Positions 1 through 4,989 of a stretch of 9,727 nucleotides of DNA are shown here, in pieces; the first letter of the stretch is position 1; each line of letters starts with the position of its first letter. This stretch comes from Bacteroidota bacterium (GTDB lineage Bacteria; Bacteroidota; Bacteroidia; Chitinophagales; UBA8649), in contig DLYY01000137.1 of assembly GCA_003447535.1 (NCBI GenBank), forward strand, positions 1 to 9,727, read 5' to 3'. The notes below the pieces were generated by a model. That model did no database searches. It was given only the letters and a program-made list of their open reading frames with translations, and was not told the DNA's origin. A program made the translations under genes and the position numbers.

Positions 1-1177
1 TGGTTCGTTTTGGACGAATTATGTCAACTTCAATGTCGATGTTTTGAACCCTACGTTTGATATTATTACAGCGCGTGAACACCCAAACAGAAATGAGGTA
101 TGGGCTGGAAGTTTTTACGGCGCTTCCCGTTTTTTACATACTGCGGATGAACACTTTTATTCTGACAACTCAGCAATTCTTTCCAAAGAAAACGATCCCA
201 GTTTTCAGATTGTTAGTGATATTGATTTTGACAAATCTGGACGAGTTTGGATGACTAATCTCGGCAGTCAAAATCCATTGGTAGTACTAGATAATGATGG
301 CACATGGTATGGCTTTGATCCTGCGAATGCCCCGCTATTTGTCACGCGAATGGTAATCGACAATGCTGATAATGTTTGGATGGCTACGACTAATGATGGT
401 CTTTGGGTTTATACTAAAGGAAATATTCTTTCTTCTACAAGCGATGATCCACAGGCCCTCCATTTTACCGCAGCCAACAGCGAATTGCAAAGCAATACAA
501 TCAATGATTTAGCCATTGATCGTAATGGTGCCCTCTGGGTTGGAACGGGTCAAGGTGTAGTCGCCATTGATTGTCCATCTTCGGTCTTTTCCTCTTCCTT
601 TTCATGCACTCAGCCTCGTCGCATTATAGTTACCCTTGGGGACTATTCAGAATACTTATTCAACACAGAAGTTGTGCAAGCAATAGCAGTGGATGGAGGG
701 AATCGAAAGTGGGTTGGCACAACGAATGGAGCAACCCTAATCAGCTCAAATGGCGAAGAGGAAATACTACAACTAACAACGGAAAATAGCCCTCTACCTA
801 GCAATACGATCTTTGATATTGGAATTCTAGGACGTACCGGCGATGTATTTTTTGCCACCGATATAGGCTTAGCCTCATTTATTGGTGATGCAAGCCAGGG
901 AGCAGATGAGCATACTAATGTCGAGGTGTACCCCAACCCAGTTGAAGCAAACTACAATGGGCCCATCTCTGTTATTGGGTTAGTCAGCGATGCTTATGTT
1001 AAGGTCATGGATTCTAAAGGGAGGCTAGTTTACCAGGCCCAAGCTCTAGGCGGCAAATTTGTTTGGGATGGTCTTCGCCAAGATGATACTGCGATTCATC
1101 CAGGAGTGTATTATATCATTTCTGTTAGTCCAAATGGGGAAGAAAGTATAGTCGCAACAATGGCCATAAAAGGCTAG
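1..1177 (+). CDS. porZ: PorZ-like type IX secretion protein, 3' part
   Basis: This is the C-terminal part of a PorZ-like protein. In the family, PorZ sits on the cell surface with the type IX secretion attachment complex and helps supply anionic lipopolysaccharide used to anchor cargo. The frame is open to the left window edge; the TTG at 44 is internal, so the start lies outside. About five beta-propeller repeats are visible, each with a D-x-x-G-x-x-W-type core (SGRVWMTN, NADNVWMATTNDGL, NGALWVGTGQG, GNRKWVGTTNGA, TGDVFFATDIGL). The last ~85 residues form a sorting-type domain starting VEVYPNPVEANYNGP, with IGLVSDAYVKVMDSKG and PGVYYIIS. The AIAVDGGNRKWVGTT block and the YNGPI-x-x-x-GLV pattern fit PorZ better than generic propeller regulators, by recall of the family. 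Two cysteines (CPSS...SFSC, 569-610) bracket a short insertion and might pair. The alternative is an unrelated propeller protein with a type A sorting domain. Confidence 0.82.
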   Translation, partial: GSFWTNYVNFNVDVLNPTFDIITAREHPNRNEVWAGSFYGASRFLHTADEHFYSDNSAILSKENDPSFQIVSDIDFDKSGRVWMTNLGSQNPLVVLDNDGTWYGFDPANAPLFVTRMVIDNADNVWMATTNDGLWVYTKGNILSSTSDDPQALHFTAANSELQSNTINDLAIDRNGALWVGTGQGVVAIDCPSSVFSSSFSCTQPRRIIVTLGDYSEYLFNTEVVQAIAVDGGNRKWVGTTNGATLISSNGEEEILQLTTENSPLPSNTIFDIGILGRTGDVFFATDIGLASFIGDASQGADEHTNVEVYPNPVEANYNGPISVIGLVSDAYVKVMDSKGRLVYQAQALGGKFVWDGLRQDDTAIHPGVYYIISVSPNGEESIVATMAIKG

Positions 1178-1228
1178 AAGCAAGTAGTGTCAAGGATTCT
1201 TCCTATTTTTTGCAAGGAAATTTTTGAT

Positions 1229-1596
1229 ATGAAAAATCATCTTCTAGTCCTTGTTTTCATTTTGACATCTTTCCTGAGTAAAGTCAACAAAATGTTGGAA
1301 TTGGAACGGACAACCCCAACCCCAATGCCCTATTATAATTAGAAAGCGATAACAAAGGGTTTCTCATACCAAGGCTTAACACCAATGCAAGAAAAACCTT
1401 GGATGCAATGTGTGGATCCAATGAAGAGGGTTTATTAATCTATGATACGGAAGAAGACCTTTTCTTTTTCTGGGATGGCAGCCAATGGATTCCTTATCCT
1501 GGCAATGGAAATGGAGATCAATGGGGAGGACAAGGAAAATATTTCCATCCCCAGGATTACAATCTTGGTGAGGAATTACGATTTATTCAAGAGTAA
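1229..1596 (+). pseudogene. Degraded 'NVGIGT-NP' surface-protein module
   Basis: This is the remnant of a secreted protein of a kind common in Bacteroidota, where a signal peptide is followed by N-V-G-I-G-T-x-N-P-x-A-x-L-D and then x-S-x-x-K-G-F-L-x-P-R. ATG 1229 opens a good signal peptide (MKNHLLVLVFILTSFLSK). At about 1283 the frame breaks: one missing base would turn AAAG-TCAACAA into K-A-Q-Q. The other frame then reads QQNVGIGTDNPNPNALL, a TAA at 1336-1338 where the family normally has Asp, then LESDNKGFLIPRLNTNA, RKTLDAMCGSNEEGLLIYD and FFFWDGSQWIPYPG. It ends at 1594-1596 after a tail (DQWGGQGKYFHP...) that does not look like the usual continuation. Relatives are longer and often carry repeats or tail-fibre-like domains, so the 3' part is probably lost too. 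Two independent lesions make sequencing error alone less likely. The specific function is unknown. Confidence 0.72.
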
Positions 1597-1615
1597 GGTG
1601 TTTTCTTGAATCGAG

Positions 1616-2623
1616 TTACCAAGTAACGGTTACCTTTCCAATAGTCTTCCTATTGGCTAAATCATTGTGTGCTTTAGCCAACTCAACTATTGGGTATATT
1701 CCTCCTACGGTTGGATCTAACCACCCTTCTTGAATCCCCTTGACAACGCCCTGTAGGCAGGCTTGAATCTTTTCTGCCTTATAGTCTGCCAGTCTAAGCA
1801 TATTGACACCAATCATAGATTGACTTTTACTCATAAAATTGATTGGATGATAAAACCCAAACTGTAAAAACGTAGAAATCTTTTTAAACAGATTGGCCCC
1901 ATTAAACTGAGCCGCTCCATACAAAACCATACTTCCTCCTGCCCCCAAAAGTTTGCATCCTTTTTTTACGGAACTTCCTCCAATACTATCAAAAACAACA
2001 TCTAATCGTACACCCTCTTTTTTGATCACCTCAAAAAAATCTTCTTTTCTGTAATTAATCACATGATGCACGCCTAAACGCTGTAATGCTTGAATCTTTT
2101 CATCTGAACCTGCCGTGGCATAGATCTCTGCACCTACATGTAAAGCCATTTGAACCAAGGCACTTCCCACCCCACCCATGGCAGCATGGATAAGCACTTT
2201 ATCCCCATGATTTATACGAACAGAGTTATAAAAACAATGCCATGCCGTGGAATATTGTGTAGTTAGAGCCATGGCTTTGCCAATGGGCATGTCACCAATA
2301 ACAGCGACTGCTCGAGGATCGCAGACAGCGTATTCCGCATATCCTCCAAATCGCGTTAAGGCGGTCACTCTTTGACCTACTTCAAGATGTTTAACACCTT
2401 GTCCAACTTCCTCGACAACCCCAACTACATCGTACCCAAGGACCGCAGGTAATGGCGGGCAATCCGGATACAAACCTGTTCTTGCCATGATGTCAGCGAA
2501 ATTTAAGCCAAAACCTTCCACCTTAACAAGGATTCCTTCTTGAGGACATTTAGGCTTATCCAGGTCAACAAGTGCAAAGGCTTTTTCAGGCTTACCAAAC
2601 TTTTGAAGGTGAACTGCTTTCAT
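1616..2623 (-). CDS. Zinc-independent MDR oxidoreductase (quinone reductase/VAT-1-like)
   Basis: This is a 335-residue medium-chain dehydrogenase/reductase, the normal length for the NADPH:quinone oxidoreductase branch. Residues 1-115 form the GroES-like domain (NFADIMARTGLYP at 41-53, GYDVVGVVEEVG at 63-74, GQRVTAL at 83-89). Residues 120-260 hold the Rossmann fold with the dinucleotide loop AAMGGVGSALVQMA (147-160), and LDVVFDSIGGSSVKKG follows at 207-222. The GHE zinc-ligand signature of alcohol dehydrogenases is absent, which points to a cytosolic NAD(P)H-dependent reductase of quinones or enones. The HPINFMSKSQSMIGVNML block (259-276) resembles the VAT-1-like subgroup. I chose ATG 2623 because the protein fold begins at MKAVHLQKFG; the 36 residues available upstream would run into the divergent gene and do not resemble the family. 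Substrate unknown. Confidence 0.88.
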   Translation of the reverse strand: MKAVHLQKFGKPEKAFALVDLDKPKCPQEGILVKVEGFGLNFADIMARTGLYPDCPPLPAVLGYDVVGVVEEVGQGVKHLEVGQRVTALTRFGGYAEYAVCDPRAVAVIGDMPIGKAMALTTQYSTAWHCFYNSVRINHGDKVLIHAAMGGVGSALVQMALHVGAEIYATAGSDEKIQALQRLGVHHVINYRKEDFFEVIKKEGVRLDVVFDSIGGSSVKKGCKLLGAGGSMVLYGAAQFNGANLFKKISTFLQFGFYHPINFMSKSQSMIGVNMLRLADYKAEKIQACLQGVVKGIQEGWLDPTVGGIYPIVELAKAHNDLANRKTIGKVTVTW

Positions 2624-2628
2624 TAGAG

Positions 2629-2636
2629 TACTTTTA
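2629..2636 (+). promoter_or_regulatory. Possible Bacteroidota -7 element for rlmL
   Basis: TACTTTTA matches seven of eight positions of the Bacteroidota -7 consensus TAnnTTTG. A TTG lies at 2603-2605, 23 bases upstream, at the long end of the usual spacing. If used, transcription would start almost at the ATG at 2644, giving a nearly leaderless mRNA, and the -33 region would lie inside the start of the divergent oxidoreductase gene. The match is weak in an AT-rich sequence. Confidence 0.22.
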
Positions 2637-2643
2637 GGATCAT

Positions 2644-3789
2644 ATGGGAGACAATGTAAGGCAATATGTCGCAAAAACACTCTATGGTTTTGAACACCTT
2701 CTTGGAAAAGAGATTGCTCAAATGGGTGCAAAGCAAATCGAGGAGCGTAATCGAGCGGTAAACTTTAAAGCTGATTGGAAAACATTAGTCGATATCCATG
2801 CTACTAGTCGATTGGCAATTCGAGTCATTCAACCCTTCCATAAGTTTCAAGTAAGACATGAACGCGATTTCTATAATCAAGCCCGTGTATATCCCTGGGA
2901 AAATCACTTTTCAGTAGACCAAACCTTTAAGATTGATGCGAGAGTATTTTCAGACACCTTTACGCACTCCAAGTATATCTCCCTGAAGTTAAAAGACGCC
3001 ATTTGTGATCGGTTTCGTGATTTAACCGGAGATCGGCCCAACATCAATGTACAAGATCCTGATATTGTATTTTCCTTAGATATTAGGGATCAACAAGTAC
3101 AGCTTGCATTAGATGCAACAGGAGAATCCCTTCATAGAAGGGGTTTCCGAGATGATACTCATGTAGCACCGATGAATGAAATTCTAGCAGCTGGCATTCT
3201 TGCCAAAACCGAGTGGAAATATGATATACCCTTTATCGATGGAATGACGGGGTCGGGTACCATGCTAATTGAAGCGCTTTACCGGGCAACAAAACAACAT
3301 GCAAGTTGGAGTCGTAAACGCTTTCCCTTTATGCAATGGCCAGACTATCCCAAGGGGCTCTGGGAATCACAAAGAGACTATCATAAGGAGCAAGTTTATA
3401 ATCACTATCCAGAAATTCAGGGTATTGAGATAGATCGTGAAGCGTACGGATCAGCCTATGACAATTTGGTTCGAGCAGGTCTTAGCCCCTTTCACTATCT
3501 TAAACAAGATGACTTTTTCTCCTATAAGCCAAAACAAAAGGCCGGTGTAGTTTTTCTCAACCCGCCTTATGATAAGCGTCTATCCCTTGAAGATGTTCAA
3601 GAGTTTTATGGGAATATTGGAGATCACCTTAAGCAGCACTTTACTGGGTGGGATGCGTGGATTCTTGTAGGGAACCCCGTTGCCGCCAAAAGTATCGGCT
3701 TACGATCGACCAAACGCCTAAAACTTTTCAACGGTTCAATCGAATCAAGGCTTATGCACTTCCCTCTTTATGAAGGCAGCAAAAAATAA
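2644..3789 (+). CDS. rlmL: THUMP-domain 23S rRNA (guanine-N2) methyltransferase
   Basis: This 381-residue, SAM-dependent RNA methyltransferase matches the N-terminal (RlmL) half of the E. coli fusion RlmKL, which makes m2G2445 in 23S rRNA. The RlmK half is absent, as is usual in Bacteroidota. The start reads YVAKTLYGFEHLLGKEI, typical of the family. A THUMP RNA-binding domain spans about 45-160 and is followed by SLHRRGFR (162-169). The methyltransferase domain has motif I as IDGMTGSGT (198-206), IEIDREA (261-267) for the SAM ribose acidic loop, and catalytic motif IV NPPYD (306-310). Motif I has Gly where D-P is usual. The start at 2644 is well fixed: a TAG lies in frame at 2635 and the next Met is 26 codons further in. 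The exact target guanine is inferred from homology. Confidence 0.88.
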   Translation: MGDNVRQYVAKTLYGFEHLLGKEIAQMGAKQIEERNRAVNFKADWKTLVDIHATSRLAIRVIQPFHKFQVRHERDFYNQARVYPWENHFSVDQTFKIDARVFSDTFTHSKYISLKLKDAICDRFRDLTGDRPNINVQDPDIVFSLDIRDQQVQLALDATGESLHRRGFRDDTHVAPMNEILAAGILAKTEWKYDIPFIDGMTGSGTMLIEALYRATKQHASWSRKRFPFMQWPDYPKGLWESQRDYHKEQVYNHYPEIQGIEIDREAYGSAYDNLVRAGLSPFHYLKQDDFFSYKPKQKAGVVFLNPPYDKRLSLEDVQEFYGNIGDHLKQHFTGWDAWILVGNPVAAKSIGLRSTKRLKLFNGSIESRLMHFPLYEGSKK

Positions 3790-4024
3790 AAGTAGACCTT
3801 GTGCTTCTCGAGGGGGTATTAAAAGATTTACTTAATGAAAATTCCATTCTATCAATACCCACTATAACTTGGAATAATTGGTGTTCTCTTATTGGGCGGT
3901 ATTGGTATCATGCGTGTCGCAACCAACACAATTTCCGTATGTATAGCCAATCCTCTCTGTCAAAACACCATGTCTTAACATCGCGCGAAAAACTTACTTT
4001 TATAATGAAGTCGTTTTTAAAAAA
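3790..4024 (+). other. Spacer with possible broken membrane micropeptide (3835-3978)
   Basis: No intact gene is convincing in this 235-bp gap. In the frame beginning ATG 3835 the sequence reads MKIPFYQYPL, a TAA at 3865-3867, then LGIIGVLLLGGIGIM, RVATNTISV and CIANPLCQNTMS before TAA at 3976-3978. The part after the first stop has one clear hydrophobic segment followed by a polar, two-cysteine tail, which looks like a small membrane protein of about 47 residues interrupted by one stop codon. Its 5' peptide would encode only ten residues. A different frame (GTG 3801 to 4028) is open for 75 codons but has unprotein-like composition. The frame of the downstream DUF1919 gene is also open from 3947, though without a normal start codon. 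I do not recognise a family. Confidence 0.3.
3995..4002 (+). promoter_or_regulatory. Possible -7 element before the DUF1919 gene
   Basis: TACTTTTA, the same octamer as before rlmL, matches seven of eight positions of TAnnTTTG and lies 22 bases before ATG 4025. No TTG is present at the expected -33 distance, so the call is weak. Confidence 0.18.
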
Positions 4025-4618
4025 ATGAAACCACCTACAAATCTCACGGTCGTATCAAACAACTGCTGGGGGGCGGAGTTCTACAAGGAATACAATGTTG
4101 AATTTCTGAGCCCATTTGTAGGTTTATATATATACCCGGAATGCTATCTCAAAATTCTGGATGACCCCATTGTGGCACTTAAGGGTCCTCTACGGTTTGC
4201 TAAGTCCTCCCGGTTTGAACAAGAGACACCCTTTCCAATAGGGCTGCTACATGAAGATATTGAGATTCATTTTATGCACTATGATAGCGAAGAGGAGGCC
4301 CTGTCAAAGTGGAAGCGCCGAGTTGTTCGCATGAACAAAGATCCCATAAACTGGCACGTTAAAATAGACGATAGAGAAGGTGCAAGCAGAGAGAATATTC
4401 AGCGATTTCTTGATCTATCCTACCCAAACAAGGTGGCGTTATCAACGTTTGATATTCATCATCCCAACCACGTAAAAATGCCAAATGAGAAGGGTAAAAA
4501 CCATGTGGTTGATGGATTAACGCTCTATCGTCAAGGTAAACGGTATTGGGACCAAACCCAATGGTTTTCTTCTGGACAAGTGAAGCCATACTCGTGGTTT
4601 CAAAGGATTATTCATTGA
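4025..4618 (+). CDS. DUF1919 family protein (polysaccharide-locus type)
   Basis: This 197-residue protein belongs to the DUF1919 family, found in capsule, exopolysaccharide and LPS gene clusters. It is usually suspected to act in glycan assembly, though its reaction is not established to my knowledge. The family hallmarks are visible: VVSNNCWGAEFYKEY (9-23), SPFVGLYIYPE (29-39), then PIGLLHEDIEIHFMHY (71-86) followed by SEEEALSKWKRR (88-99). No signal peptide or membrane helix is evident, so it is probably cytoplasmic. ATG 4025 is the only standard start, but the frame stays open back to 3947 and reads NIARKTYFYNEVVFKK just upstream. That resembles the basic/aromatic lead-in common in relatives, so the native N-terminus may have lost its start codon. 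A truncated glycosyltransferase begins 15 bp downstream, which supports a sugar-polymer context. Confidence 0.8.
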   Translation: MKPPTNLTVVSNNCWGAEFYKEYNVEFLSPFVGLYIYPECYLKILDDPIVALKGPLRFAKSSRFEQETPFPIGLLHEDIEIHFMHYDSEEEALSKWKRRVVRMNKDPINWHVKIDDREGASRENIQRFLDLSYPNKVALSTFDIHHPNHVKMPNEKGKNHVVDGLTLYRQGKRYWDQTQWFSSGQVKPYSWFQRIIH

Positions 4619-4633
4619 TAATTTATCCTCTGT

Positions 4634-4912
4634 ATGGCACCTTATTTTTCCATTATTCTACCTACATATAACCGGGGAGAAAGAATAGACATGGCCATCC
4701 AAAGTGTTCTTGATCAAACTTACTCAAACTGGGAGCTTATTATTGTAGACGACGGCTCAACAGATAACACTAAAGAAGTATGCCTGCAATACCAAGAACC
4801 CAGAATCTCATATGTCTACCAAGACAATGCCGAGCGCAGCGCAGCGCGCAATAAGGGAATAGCACTTTCGCGGGGAGTTTATGTCGGGTTTTTAGATTCT
4901 GATGATGTGTAG
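4634..4912 (+). pseudogene. Truncated family 2 glycosyltransferase (N-terminus only)
   Basis: Only the nucleotide-sugar-binding part of a GT-A fold, family 2 glycosyltransferase remains, 92 residues against roughly 250-350 for intact members. The start FSIILPTYNRGERIDMAI is canonical. It is followed by SVLDQTYSNWELIIVDDGST with the UDP-binding DDGS, NTKEV, and AERSAARNKGIALSRGVYVGF. It ends in LDSDDV with the metal-binding DxD-type motif as its last recognisable element, then TAG. No frame in 4913-4989 continues the family; a one-base shift gives only VEVRLANNNLACTIKQ and a stop, which I do not recognise. The acceptor-binding half is therefore deleted and enzyme activity is unlikely. It lies 15 bp after the DUF1919 gene, and together they appear to be the edge of a former surface-polysaccharide operon. 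Confidence 0.82.
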
Positions 4913-4977
4913 AGGTTCGTCTTGCTAACAACAATTTAGCGTGTACAATTAAGCAATAATCTATACGTCGATATAGT

Positions 4978-4985
4978 TACTTTTC
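4978..4985 (+). promoter_or_regulatory. Possible -7 element before the GH3 fusion gene
   Basis: TACTTTTC resembles TAnnTTTG with one mismatch and lies four bases before ATG 4990. No TTG lies 17-23 bases upstream. If it were real, the transcript would start at or just after 4990, which would favour a later start codon such as 5011 or 5020. Kept as a weak candidate. Confidence 0.15.
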
Positions 4986-4989
4986 TATT

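Noticed and set aside
643..936. Antisense open frame of 97 codons within the porZ-like gene
   Set aside because: The plus strand here carries clear propeller repeats; the antisense product has no recognisable features.
1615..1634. GTTAC-CAA-GTAAC small hairpin followed by another GTTAC at the end of the oxidoreductase gene
   Set aside because: It is the codons for the C-terminal Val-Thr-Val-Thr-Trp plus the stop; the stem is only 5 bp and no T-run follows on either strand.
2624..2731. N-terminal extension of the oxidoreductase to 2731
   Set aside because: It would overlap the divergent methyltransferase start by about 90 bp, and the extra residues do not resemble the family, whose fold starts at MKAVHLQKFG.
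3801..4028. A 75-codon open frame from GTG whose stop overlaps the DUF1919 start as ATGA
   Set aside because: The stop/start overlap suggests coupling, but composition is not protein-like (scattered Trp, His, Cys, no recognisable motif) and another frame holds a better hydrophobic peptide. Probably chance.
4359..4589. Antisense open frame inside the DUF1919 gene
   Set aside because: The DUF1919 motifs fix the plus strand as coding; the antisense product is unremarkable.
4913..4989. Continuation of the glycosyltransferase by a one-base frameshift
   Set aside because: The alternative frame gives only 16 residues and a stop, with no resemblance to the GT2 region that should follow the DxD motif.
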